DNA from: Ariolimax columbianus
Taxonomy: Eukaryota; Mollusca; Gastropoda; Stylommatophora; Arionidae
NCBI GenBank assembly: GCA_036924085.1
Contig: JAVGWX010000007.1
Coordinates: 99,629,141-99,693,140, forward strand
Length of the DNA: 64,000 nucleotides
Direction: 5' to 3'
Within the stretch, counting starts at the first letter, position 1, and each line of letters starts with the position of its first letter. The notes beneath the pieces were generated by a model. The model was not told where the DNA came from. It saw nothing but the letters and a program-made list of their open reading frames with translations, and searched no databases. Both the position numbers and the translations under genes were made by a program. Positions 1 through 10,366 of the stretch are shown here, piece by piece.

Positions 1-290
1 AGGGTAGTGAACCTATGACCAGCCAGGGTAGGGTAGTGAACCTATGACCAGCCAGGATAGGATAGCGAACCTATGACCGGCCAGGATATGGTAGTGACCC
101 TATGACCAGCCAGGATAGGTAGTGAACCTATGACCGGCCAGGATAGGGTAGTGACCCTATGACCGGCCAGGATAGGGTAGTGACCCTATGACCGGCCAGG
201 ATAGGGTAGTGACCCTATGACCGGCCAGGATAGGGTAGTGAACCTATGACCGGCCAGGATAGGGTAGTGACCCTATGACCAATGTCCTTA
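1..290. repeat. 29-bp minisatellite, about 10 copies
   Basis: Units read like AGGATAGGGTAGTGACCCTA plus TGACCGGCC, with single-base variants (CCAGCC/CCGGCC, AACC/ACCC). The array is cut by the left edge of the window and ends near 283. Confidence 0.95.
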
Positions 291-825
291 GTTGTCTCTT
301 ACAAGTGTCATTATCCTCTGCTCGCTGTCTAGGGTTCCGTTGTTGTTGTTGATGATGTTGATGGAAGTCACTCATACCTGCTAAATTTAACTCTAGAGAA
401 CACTTCTTTTTGGGACAGGTTACAATGGCTGCTCTTACATTCAGAGGCATACCTAAGTAGGTGGACTTCGGTCCTGCTGGCGCTGACTGAAATGCAATGC
501 GTGACTTCTCAGTAAGCATACAACTATGTGGATAATAGTGTTGATGCCCACCTTGTTGGCCAGACTACTGTTACATAGCCTGTTTCCAGGAATGCAACGT
601 GAAGAAGAGGTTGGGACTTAATCAGTAAGTTTCTCTTGACCCTGATGATACTCTTCACTGCTGCGATCGGGTTACGGTAATATACAGTCTCTGTTTCAAT
701 ACCTTAAGTTATATTTCCACATGCCTTATTCTCACTTGTCTACATACACATTGTTATAACCAAGTTGAAGGATTTGTAAAACCGATTCAGGGTAAGAGAA
801 ACATCAGCCCAAATCTACCAGCGAT
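291..825. other. Upstream region of the P450 gene, no gene seen
   Basis: About 530 bases of non-tandem sequence between the 29-bp array and the P450 start. It should hold the promoter and 5' UTR. No convincing TATA box or conserved element is distinguishable. A 91-codon minus-strand open frame (244-519) has no recognisable domain. Confidence 0.4.
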
Positions 826-1013
826 ATGGAACTTACGCTAGTATTGGCGGCCATCATTCTTCTAGCAATCTTCATCCGGTATGTGCGCCATGACCCAACT
901 TTACCGCCACGCCCAGGAATCCCTTTTCCAATCGTGGGGCATCTCTTCATCTTGCAGGATGACAGCCGGGCTCAATTTAAAAAATGGCGTGCGCAGCTTG
1001 GAGACATTTTCAG
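826..1013 (+). CDS. P450 exon 1 (membrane anchor, proline hinge)
   Basis: Encodes residues 1-62 plus two bases of codon 63. The donor reads CAG|GTAAGA at 1014. It carries the signal anchor and the PPRPGIPFPIVGHL hinge typical of microsomal P450s. Confidence 0.93.
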
Positions 1014-4000
1014 GTAAGACATTGTTGTGTTATGTTGTACAAAATATATATCACTTGACTCAAGGCAGAAATACATGCGCTCCATTTGATTCAGCAAATT
1101 ACCTAATTCTGATGGTTACAATAATTCGCTGGTTGTACACAGTCCTACTTCACCAGTTTCGACGCCCCTTCCTTGCTCGTCCCACCTTTGAACAAGCCAT
1201 CTTCGGTACTCATGCCACATCCGTAGGTTGCTATTATATGATTAAACACTTTCAAAGACTGTCGAGGGGACGGCGTGGCCCAGTGGTTAAGTGGCACGGA
1301 TCACAACCGGAAAGTGCTGGGTTCGATCCCCATCACAGCACCGGCCGTTACCCCAGGAAAGCAAACCCTTAGAAAATGCAGGAGGAAGCAGACTCTTACA
1401 TAAAATGCATGATGAAGTCGGATGCACAGGGCCGACCTAAGTGCAACGCACACCGCCTTGGGGATTAGAGGAATAAGGCGAACGCAAAAATAATAAAAAT
1501 ACTGTCGGCGTTAAAAAAAGTCGTTGAAAATGCTATAAGGTATTGTTCTATTGAGACTAATAATAATAATAATAACAATAATAATATTAATAATGTTCGC
1601 TCAGGCGTCTGAAGTCCGTTGCGTCGATCGGCCACATCGGTCGGCGTTGTTCCAGGCCTCGCCAGGGCGGAGGTGGAGGTTACAAGCTGGAGTCATACTG
1701 TGCGGGGACGGCCACTTCTGCGCCTCCAGCCGGTCGATGGAAGACTTTTGGCGCTGAAGAACGACTTGTGTAGTAAGTATCTTGTGGAACGGGGTTCCCG
1801 GCTCTGCCGTTCAACATGACCGAATAAAGCAACTAGGCGTCGGTCAAGTGTTTCTGAGATTGGATGGAGGTATGTTTTAGCAGAGACCTCGACGTTGCGG
1901 ATGAAGTCATGCCCAGGATACGCCTCTGGTTGCGTATGTGGAAAGGCTCTAGTCTCAACATGTCGTGTTTCAGCAATGTCCAAGTTTCGAAGTCGTAAAG
2001 CAGGACTGTGACCACGCATGACTGGTAGATGCGGATATTTGTCACGAGGGAGATCTTGCCGTTACTCCACACACGTCGGGGGTGTCCGACACAGCAATTC
2101 CTGGTATTGAAACTGTGATAAGGTATTGTTCTATTGAGACTGTTATAAGGTATTGTTCTAATGATACTGTTATAAAGTATTCTTCCATTGAGACTGTTAT
2201 AATGTATTGTTCTAATGATACTGTTATAAAGTATTCTTCTATTGAGACTGTTATAAAGTATTCTTCTATTGAGACTGTTATAAAGTATTCTTCTATTGAG
2301 ACTGTTATAATGTATTGTTCTATTGATATAATGTATTGTTCTATGGAGACTGTTGTAAGGTATTTTATACTGCTACATTATGTTGTTGAATTATTATATT
2401 GTGATATGGTGTTGTTATATGCTGTGTTCTAGTGTTATGTTGAAGTGTCATGTTGCTATGTTGTTATTTTATGTAATGTTGGTGTGTAATGTTGTTATGT
2501 TGTTATTGCATTAGCAATCTCCTTATCTAACATGCACTCATCGATTGCTTACATCACACTCTCCTTATCTAACATGCACTCATCGATTGCTTACATCACA
2601 CTCTCCTTATCTAACATGCACTCATCGATTGCTTACATCACACTCTCCTTATCTAACATGCACTCATCGATTGCTTACATCACACTCTCCTTATCTAACA
2701 TGCACTCATCGATTGCTTACATCACACTCTCCTTATCTAACATGCACTCATCGATTGCTTACATCACACTCTCCTTATCTAACATGCACTCATCGATTGC
2801 TTACACCCCACTCTCCTTATCTAACATGCACTCATCGATTGCTTACACCCCACTCTCCTTATCTAACATGCACTCATCGATTGCTTACATCACACTCTCC
2901 TTATCAATATCTGGTAGTCCTGAGCAGTACAATAATGAAGAAATTATTTGAGCCCTTACCTTACTGTCATTCTCAGAATGTCGGTGACATTTGAGCCCTT
3001 ATCTTACTGTGATTCTCAGAATGTCCGTGACTTTTGAGCCCTTACCTCACTGTGATTCTCAGAATGTCCGTGACATTTGAACCACACAGGTTTACATACG
3101 CACCCAAATTGAACCCGAACTTGCTCTCAATAAATGTAAAAGCTGTCAGCTGCATGGTTCCTAGACATGACATGCAAACATAGCTATCGAAACCAGCCGT
3201 AGTCCGCCCCACACGTTGATTCAGGGCTAGATGGAATAGCAAACCCAGACTTGTAGCCTACAGCAAGGTGGTAGCTAATATATCAAACTTCTGTTGGTCA
3301 GAGAAATCTGCGGAACTAGATTTTGACTGGAGAAAGAGAAGAAGAAAGCTAATCCGACATTGTTGATACTGATCTTCTTCATCTTCTTTTTCTCTAATGG
3401 GAGATAATGGATACGATCCCATTTATCGACATTTATCCATTCGGACTAGCTGTAAATGTGAACATGTGATATTGTTAGTGAAGCAAAGGAAGAAACCCCC
3501 CTCCCCCCCCCCCCCCCCACATTAAAAGCGTATTAATGATGCATCGAAATCTCTAACACTTCATCCCCAACATCAGTGTCTACTATGAGACTACCTTTAC
3601 TCTTTTTAAGTGACTGTACACATCTGATCATCTATTATGTACATTTTCTCGTCATAAACAAGCAACATGGCGTCACGAAGGTTGTCTCTTTCCTACAGCA
3701 TCTACATGGGCAACAAGCTGGCGGTGGTTATCAGTGGCTACGACATGCTCAAGGAGGTCATGATCAAGAAGGCAGATGATACTCTGGGACGACCAGACAT
3801 GTTTTTTGATGAAGTGAGATGACCTGTTTCACTGTGTTATGTACACCCTACTGGAGCCATGTGTTCGTGATTGTGATAGTTTAGATTTGTCTGTGATAGT
3901 GTGGGTTTTATGGGGGTTGGACCGCGTTGCACACAATGTATATTATTCCCTTCCAAATTAGCCCTCGCCTGAAGTGACAGACGTCTATCATCTATGTGTG

Positions 4001-7000
4001 ATCCTAAACAGACTTTGAGAATTAAAACCAAATTCTAAAATTAAACCAGTCATCACGTGCCAATATGCTGTCGTCACCACTGTCTAAATGATTACCTGCG
4101 AGCTGTTTTTTGTGAGATTTGGAAAAGGAAAAAAGAGTTTGATGGTTCCAAAACTGAATAACAGGGGTGAGCGTGAGACACAGAACTGAATATTCAAATC
4201 TTTGACTGCGTGCTGCACAAGGTAATCTTTATGGCAGGGCGTATGTCTTTGAGCAAAGGATGATTTGGAGGACGTGATATCAGTTATTTTCTGGCCACAG
4301 CCTTTCTAGCTTTAGTGAGTAGAACTTGATAGTACTGTCCATTATTCCAATGTTTACGAGGAAGGTAATCTTTTAATGGGACATTTTTGACATCCCCTAA
4401 AAATGGTCAGCATAATTTTCCCTGTAGATTTATGTGCTCTCCGCTTGACGGGTGTTGGGTTGCCCAGGGTTTTCTGGGTCAAGTTGGAAATGTTGGATTC
4501 GGGGTCATAATGGTGACCATGATATTATAAATGTTTTTTGACCGATGCCATTTACGCAACTGTCGACATCAATTCTCTCATGTGGCTGCAGCCGCTGAAC
4601 CCAGGGAGCTCACATTTGACTCATGATCAGTTTGTTGTGCACAAATTTACGTTGTTCTAAGTTTGAATGTACCAGCTAGGGGAGGAAGGCTAATGTCTGG
4701 TCAGGCAACATATGCTGATATACTGGGCAAGACCCTCACTCTGGCCCCCTCGTAGCCCTCCCTCGAATTGGGCTGTTTTCATTGAAGACTGGCCAACGAG
4801 GTGACGGATCGACGTGATCCCTATAGTAGTGAGTGACACGCAGATAAAGCCAAGCATAGCATAACCGCCTGGAGAACCCCATACGCCTTCATCAACACGC
4901 ACGAGATGTGAGGAAAGCAACTGCAACCGGCCACTTAACGTCCTTTTCATGGCGCACAAGTTCCTCATTGTGGGCATTCGCAAACAACCACTGTACCAGC
5001 TAGCTCCGTGATTCTCATTTGTTGATCACTTTCTTGTGCTGCATGTCCATTGTTGCACTCTTGTGCAGATCTTATCAGATCAGCAACAACTGAGGGACCA
5101 AACTTAAATTGTCTACAGCATTGTTGCATCGACTCATGCGAAGGGCATGAATCATGGAACACTGGTTCAATTGTCCTGTGTATTTTTGTAGATGATTCTC
5201 CTTGTATTAATTAATCACAGGTCTGGCCTTTGGCATTTTCTTGAAACAACAGATCCGTTAAAGAGGATTTGTTGCACATTAACTGCGAACCAGCGACACG
5301 ACGCATTCCGTTCTCCTGACTACATCCTGCTACTTACAAAGCCCTATTCATGGCTTGGTCGTGAGAGACTGAGGACGAACGCATAAGAAGTTGCATCTTG
5401 CCGCATAGCGAGTAAACTAGCTACAGAAACGTACCAAAATTCACAGATCCTGTGCAAATATGTGGAACTTTGAAAGTTCTAAGTTTCAACTGTGTCTTGT
5501 TAGTCTTTCATGGTCAGGGCTAACGACCAAGCCATTGTATGCACTGAACCATTTAGAACACTTGACATTGTCACTAAAAAGGTTTCAAACAGTGTCTGTA
5601 CTTTACAATTATTTCACTGCTGAGACACATAAACAAGAGCTCACAAAGTCCTGCACCATTTCAAGCTGGTTTCATCTAAATGTGCTTAGTTAAACTGTTT
5701 CTTGAACGAAATCTTCACCTTCCTTCTCTGACGCCTCAGCGTGAGCATGCTGTTATCACTGAAGTTGAGGAAAGCATGGGTCAAATCATTGTGTACGCTG
5801 GTGGCCGCGTCAGCCTCAAACGCAGTCTTCTTTCATATAACAATGTCATGTAGGTTCCGGTAAGTGGGTATAGGCGTACCAAGGTGTGGGTATCTAATAC
5901 AATGGGTCTCAGCACACAAGTGGGTCTCGGCGCACCAGCAGGTCTCTTTGTCACACGAGGATTGGGGAGGGGCGATTCTCGGCACCCAAAGGGGTATCAA
6001 CGCACACGTTGGTATAGGCAGACAAATAAAGGGATCTCTACATGAAACAAAGTCTCTGCTCATATCCATGAGGGTCTCAGCCTCAAGGTGGTATTGGTAC
6101 AGACATGGGTCTCGGCACACAATGGGGTCTCTGCATACACATGGGAGGATATGACATAAATGGACATTTTCCTGTCGTTACTACCATCACCACAATGACT
6201 GGACCGGAGCCTACCCTCACATCTAACACTACATGACTGGACCAGATCCTACCTCCATCCCCACACCTAACAGTACATGACTGGACCAGAGCCTAATCCC
6301 ACACCTAACGGTACATGACTGGACCAGAGCGCACTCCCACATCTAACAGTACATGACTGGACCAGAGCGCACCCCCACATCTAACAGTACATGACTGGAC
6401 CAGAGCGCACCCCCACACCTAACAGTACATGACTGGACCAGAGCGCACTCCCACACCTAACAGTACATGACTGGATCAGAGCCTACCATCACCCCCGCAC
6501 CTAATAGTACATGACTGGACCAGAGCGCACTCCCACATCTAACAGTACATGACTGGACCAGAGCGCACCCCCACATCTAACAGTACATGACTGGACCAGA
6601 GCGCACCCCCACACCTAACAGTACATGACTGGACCAGAGCGCACTCCCACACCTAACAGTACATGACTGGACCAGAGCCTACCACCACCCCCACACCTAA
6701 CAGTACATGACTCGAGTCTGACCAGAGCCTATCACCATCCCCACACCTAACAGTACATGACTGGACCAGAGCGCACCCCCACACCTAACAGTACATGACT
6801 GGACCAGAGCGCACTCCCACACCTAACAGTACATGACTGGACCAGAGCTTACCACCACCCCTGCACCTAATAGTACATGACTGGACCAGAGCCTACCCCT
6901 ACCCCTACCAGTACATGACTGGACCAGAGCCTACCACCACCCCCACACCTAACAGTATATGACTCGACCAGAGCCTACCACCACCCCCACACCTAACAGT

Positions 7001-9005
7001 ACATGACTCGAGTCTGACCAGAGCCTACCACGACTCCCACACTTTACTCAGGTCATATTTCCTGTGTATAGATGGCTAACTATTTCTCATGCAGAAAATC
7101 AATGAAATTCTCGCTCCAGCATCCTGATTAGTACACTTCTCAAAGGGCAGGGAATTTGCAAGTAAACAAAAAAGGGTTTGAGGCTTAGGGAGTAGTGCTG
7201 CAGCTGGACAAGTCGTGAAGCCATCGACCCTGATCAGGAAATAGATGGCCAGTGGCAACCACTGATCCATCAGCCTAGTTCCCTGCAGTGCCAGCATGAT
7301 GCACGAGGGAGACTTCGAGGGGTCTGAACATTCTAATTGCCCACTGGTCACTTTCTAACGAAAATAAATAGACGACCGGAATGAGAAACTGATGGTCAAC
7401 AGACTCTGTTGTCTTCTGTGGGTCGATGTAGAGGAGAAGTCAGGCACTAGCCTTCCTAGGCGATTAACGGGAATGGTGGGCGACAGAAACCCACAATATT
7501 TCAAGCGACCCCTGGTCTCAAGGGAGATGGGACCACAGCGGCTGCATCCTCCAGTCATTTTGACTAATGTCTTGCTACCGGCCTACGGTAACTCGGGACC
7601 AGAGAGTAAGATTGATGACCAGCGTAGTTTCTTACTGACTATAACCCAAGTACAGCGCAAGTTACATTCTCAAGACAAAACCGTCTGCTGTCGCCATCAT
7701 CGCTTATGATGGGCAACTAACTAACCACTAACTAACTTTGAAAATTAATATATGTGTTATATATGTTTCACATTTATAAACATTCAAATTAAATAATCAC
7801 TCATCATTTGGTTCAATCCAAAGGCTACTGGGTATCCGAGGAAAGGAGTCATCATGAGTTCCGGTCCAGAATGGAAGGAACAAAGATCAGTAACATTGTC
7901 CATTCTCAGAACTTTTGGAATGGGCAAGAATATCTTGGCTGAGAAGATTCAAGAAGAGGCCAGCTGTTACATGGATGTTCTAGCTGGCTATCAAGGCAAT
8001 GCCACCAACATCAAGCTCATCACAAACCTTAGCATGTCTAACATCGTCTGTTCGGTCATTATTGGTCAAAGGTATCAGTACGATGATGAAGTATTTCTAG
8101 ACCTCATGGCTACTCTTGATTTAATTCTGGCTGATATTAATACTAGTAATTTGGTCACATTTATTCCAGTGTTAGAGTACTTACCTGGTGATTTGTTTAA
8201 GACCAAGAGAATACGGTCTTCTACTAGAAAAGTCATGAACTTATTTGTCAACAAATTTGTGCAGTCTAAAGCTAATGAGGAATGCGACGACGTAAATAGC
8301 AATTTTATATCAGCATATATAAGGGAGAGGAAACAGAAAGCCAGATTAAATGAAGCTACAACAATGAACGACGGACACTTGGCTAAAATTATATGGGACC
8401 TGTTTAATGCTGGTACAGAAACTGCTGCGACCACCCTACTTTGGTGTCTCCTCTACGCCTTAAACTACCCGGAGGTCCAAGATAAAATCTATGCTGAGAT
8501 TGAAACACATGTTGGTACAGAACGAGTGCCATCCATGCAAGACAAACCAAAACTTGTCTATCTGAATGCATTCATCATGGAGGTTCAGCGAGTGGCCAGT
8601 GTGTCTGCCCTGTCTCTGCCCCGAGAATGCACAGCAGATATCACTGTTGGAAAATACATTCTACCGAAGGGCACTTTTATTATTACCAACTTGGATTCAG
8701 TTTCTTTCGATGAGAATGTCTGGGGAGATTATGTGGACACTCTCAGACCTGAGAGATTTATTGATGAGAATGGAAAATTGAAGAATCCAGAAGAGTTTAT
8801 TCCCTTTGGAATAGGAAAGCGTGCCTGCCCAGGTGAAGCCTGGGCCAAGATGGCGCTCTTTCTTTACCTGTCTGCCATGTTTCAAAGATTTCAGTTCCTG
8901 CCTTCCAATCCAGCATCTCCTCCTCCAACTGACTATGTTTTCGGTCTGGATGTCTGCCCAGTACCTTTTGAAATCAGGGCTGTGAACAGAAGAAATGACA
9001 ACTAA
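826..9005 (+). CDS. Cytochrome P450, clan 2-like (complete, 3 exons)
   Basis: Coding exons are 826-1013, 3699-3813 and 7824-9005, joined in phase at gtaaga/ag and gtgaga/ag splice sites, giving 494 residues (normal for a microsomal P450). Visible in order: N-terminal hydrophobic anchor (about residues 4-18) followed by the proline hinge PPRPGI; the C-helix WKEQR (W118); I-helix oxygen-activation motif AGTETA (297-302); K-helix EVQR (354-357); PERF (410-413); and the haem loop FGIGKRACPG (429-438) with ligand Cys436. Every catalytic hallmark is present, so a working haem-thiolate monooxygenase anchored in the ER and fed by NADPH-P450 reductase is expected. The GVIMSSGPEWKEQR region is typical of CYP2-like animal enzymes; substrate and subfamily cannot be told. 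The start ATG at 826 has G at -3 and +4. The last exon carries 80% of the protein uninterrupted, unlike the nine-exon vertebrate CYP2 genes. Confidence 0.95.
1262..1500 (+). mobile_element. tRNA-derived SINE (family 1) in P450 intron 1
   Basis: A Pol III A box TGGCCCAGTGG (1276-1286) and B box GTTCGATCC (1321-1329) both match consensus exactly at tRNA spacing. They are followed by a non-tRNA body with AAGTCGGATGCACAGGGCCG and CACCGCCTTGGGGATTAGAG, and an A-rich tail AAAAATAATAAAAATA. The 3' body is shared with 17256-17375, which supports a dispersed SINE rather than a true tRNA gene. Confidence 0.8.
1556..2090 (-). mobile_element. 5'-truncated LINE remnant with (TAA)n tail, inside a 27-bp array
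   Basis: On the minus strand, two overlapping frames (2072-1833 and 2019-1693) encode KISLVTNIRIYQSCVVTVLL, LLYDFETWTLLKHD, RRILGM, then ALFGHVERQSRE and WRRRSGRPRT. This is the C-terminal region of LINE reverse transcriptases (LLYGSETWTL / RRRLALFGHV / GRPRT). A frameshift separates the halves. It ends in an AT microsatellite at 1556-1592. Both flanks carry the same 27-bp minisatellite sequence, so it appears inserted in that array. Confidence 0.75.
2096..2370. repeat. 27-bp minisatellite, about 10 copies
   Basis: Units resemble ACTGTTATAAAGTATTCTTC plus TATTGAG, with AATG and GTTC variants. One unit-like stretch also occurs at 1525-1556 on the other side of the LINE remnant. Confidence 0.9.
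2519..2905. repeat. 42-bp minisatellite, 9 nearly identical copies
   Basis: Unit CATGCACTCATCGATTGCTT plus ACATCACACTCTCCTTATCTAA. Only two units differ (ACCCCA for ATCACA). Very high identity suggests recent expansion. The length is a multiple of three so it reads open, but it lies in P450 intron 1. Confidence 0.97.
2951..3079. repeat. 43-bp tandem repeat, 3 copies
   Basis: Three diverged units beginning GAGCCCTTA(C/T)CT and ending GTGAC(A/T)TTT, head to tail directly after the 42-bp array. Confidence 0.9.
3080..3698. other. Rest of P450 intron 1
   Basis: Mostly unique sequence with a C-rich homopolymer tract at about 3497-3519. No coding or mobile element signature recognised. The intron 1 acceptor closes it at 3698. 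Confidence 0.5.
3699..3813 (+). CDS. P450 exon 2
   Basis: Preceded by a pyrimidine-rich tract and AG at 3697-3698 and followed by GTGAGA. The first base completes Ser63 (AG|C), then residues 64-101 run IYMGNKLAVVISGYD through GRPDMFFDE, the expected A-helix/beta-1 region of a CYP2-like enzyme. It ends in phase 0. Confidence 0.93.
3814..4690. other. P450 intron 2, 5' part, no feature seen
   Basis: Non-tandem AT-rich intron sequence. I see no reading frame with a recognisable domain and no SINE boxes. Confidence 0.4.
4700..4985 (+). repeat. Dispersed repeat R2, copy 1
   Basis: Shares ordered blocks with 35320-35640: GGGCTGTTTTCA, TAGTGAGTG, AGCCAAGCATAGCA, CCGCCTGGAGAA/CCACCTGGAGGA, GATGTGAGGAA and CTCATTGTGGGCATT. 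Same strand, diverged. Class unknown. Confidence 0.65.
5255..5390 (+). repeat. Dispersed repeat R3, copy 1 (SINE body-like)
   Basis: Contains GCATTCCGTTCTC, CTACATCCTGCTACTTACAA and a hairpin-like AGCCCTATTCATGGCTTGGT, followed by GAGACTGAGGACGAACGC. The same order occurs at 40598-40785 and, inverted, at 56495-56665. Confidence 0.7.
5855..6150. repeat. Degenerate short-period repeat
   Basis: Loosely repeated phrases such as ATGGGTCTCGGCACACAA and GTGGGTATAGG recur roughly every 20-25 bases. Old and heavily diverged. Confidence 0.55.
6193..7040. repeat. 38-bp minisatellite, about 22 copies
   Basis: Unit CTGGACCAGAGCGCACCCCC plus ACACCTAACAGTACATGA with CCTACCACCA insert variants and a rarer CTCGAGTCTGACC form. 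Blocks of identical unit order repeat, suggesting multi-unit duplications. Within P450 intron 2. Confidence 0.95.
7041..7823. other. P450 intron 2, 3' part with SINE/LINE-like scraps
   Basis: Includes CCTAGGCGATTAACGGG at about 7458, resembling the AAGAGGCGACTAA phrase of dispersed repeats elsewhere here, and CTGTCGCCATCATCGC/ATGATGGGCAACTAA (7687-7718), resembling the 3' end of the LINE at 28640-28680. No intact element. Confidence 0.45.
7824..9005 (+). CDS. P450 exon 3 (C-helix to C-terminus)
   Basis: Acceptor AG at 7822-7823, phase 0. The exon begins ATGYPRKGVI, ten codons before the first ATG at 7854, and runs to TAA at 9003-9005. It holds residues 102-494 including the I-helix, K-helix, PERF and haem-binding motifs. 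Confidence 0.95.
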   Translation, partial: ATGYPRKGVIMSSGPEWKEQRSVTLSILRTFGMGKNILAEKIQEEASCYMDVLAGYQGNATNIKLITNLSMSNIVCSVIIGQRYQYDDEVFLDLMATLDLILADINTSNLVTFIPVLEYLPGDLFKTKRIRSSTRKVMNLFVNKFVQSKANEECDDVNSNFISAYIRERKQKARLNEATTMNDGHLAKIIWDLFNAGTETAATTLLWCLLYALNYPEVQDKIYAEIETHVGTERVPSMQDKPKLVYLNAFIMEVQRVASVSALSLPRECTADITVGKYILPKGTFIITNLDSVSFDENVWGDYVDTLRPERFIDENGKLKNPEEFIPFGIGKRACPGEAWAKMALFLYLSAMFQRFQFLPSNPASPPPTDYVFGLDVCPVPFEIRAVNRRNDN

Positions 9006-9087
9006 GGGATTGCCTACCTTTCACAGAAAGCCTGAACGAATGGTTGTACCTGTAGCTTTGGCTCAATCTGAAGTTGTCATTGAAGAC

Positions 9088-9093
9088 AATAAA
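9088..9093 (+). terminator. Putative P450 polyadenylation signal
   Basis: A canonical AATAAA lies 83 bases after the P450 stop codon, in a non-repetitive AT-rich stretch. No transcript evidence is available. Confidence 0.6.
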
Positions 9094-9852
9094 CATTATA
9101 TACAGTCTAAAAGGACATGAGAGGAAACCAGATACTCAGCTTCTATTTGGACAATGTCAAAGTATATGCACTTTTCAGAAATGACTTTTTTGTTCCCCGT
9201 CAGTCAATCTAAAAAAAAGTACAATTATTTCCAAAACAAAACTACTGATGGACCACCACGTGTTTCTCTCGCCATTCTTCAATCTCTCCAATGGGTTAAA
9301 GAAAAACCATATTGCCACTCTTTCAAGGAGCCAATAAACACAGAGAACCTATTCTACAGTTTAAATGCCCTTCAAAAACAGACATAAGTCTAGTTTCTAA
9401 TCTTTGGAGTAAAGTTTCTGCTGTGATCAGTTCAGTCTGAAAATAAGCATTTGATCTCTCCTTGGCAAGGAGTTGTGAGTTTATGTTATACAAGATTTAC
9501 TGTGTTTTGTAAGTCATTCAAGTTGCTTTCAATCATTGTTTTTATCTCTTTATATGTTGTTTTGTCTTCAGTTTGGAGAGACGAAAGAAACATTCACATG
9601 TGGGAAATCTGCATTACTTAATTAAAATGCATCAATATTTTACGCAATATGAAACATGTCTACATTTGCATATTGTATTAATCGCAGAACTATACCAGAT
9701 GAAGCTTTCAAAGTGTCAATAGATCAATAATAGTAACACAACACACTAACAAACACACAAACCATCAGAAATTATATAGCAGAGAAATGATATTTCATGT
9801 TTTCACTGACTATAATTGAAAAGAACACCTAGTCCAGTCTAGTCCTCCCTTT
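9094..9852. other. Intergenic, no gene seen
   Basis: AT-rich unique sequence after the P450 polyadenylation signal. A 77-codon frame at 9154-9387 has no recognisable motif. Confidence 0.4.
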
Positions 9853-10366
9853 CTGATAGGCACATTACAGTACAGCTTTGATAATTTGAGATGCTTCAAC
9901 AAACATATAGGCACATTACAGTACAGCTTTGATGATTTGAGATGCTTCAACAAACATATAGGCACATCACAGTACAGCTTTGATGATTTGAGATGCTTCA
10001 ACAAACATATAGGCACATTACAGTACAGCTTTGATGATTTGAGATGCTTCAACAAACATATAGGCACATCACAGTACAGCTTTGATGATTTGAGATGCTT
10101 CAACAAACATATAGGCACATTACAGTACAGCTTTGATGATTTGAGATGCTTCAACAAATATATAGGCACATTACAGTACAGCTTTGATGATTTGAGATGC
10201 TTCAACAAACATATAGGCACATTACAGTACAGCTTTGATGATTTGAGATGCTTCAACAAACATATAGGCACATTACAGTACAGCTTTGATGATTTGAGAT
10301 GCTTCAACAAACATATAGGCACATTACAGTACAGCTTTGATGATTTGAGATGCTTCAACAAACATT
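9853..10366. repeat. 51-bp minisatellite, 10 copies
   Basis: Unit GATGCTTCAACAAACATATA, GGCACATTACAGTACAGCTT, TGATGATTTGA with rare T/C (ATTACAG/ATCACAG) changes. Open on both strands because 51 is a multiple of three; not a gene. Confidence 0.97.

Noticed and set aside
244..519. 91-codon minus-strand frame upstream of the P450
   Set aside because: Overlaps the 29-bp array end; no domain or conserved feature seen.
1271..1345. True tRNA gene
   Set aside because: A and B boxes are good, but no acceptor-stem pairing is evident and the sequence continues into a SINE body shared with 17256-17375.
2532..2994. Repetitive 139- and 149-codon frames
   Set aside because: 42-bp minisatellite within P450 intron 1, open in two overlapping frames; not a gene.
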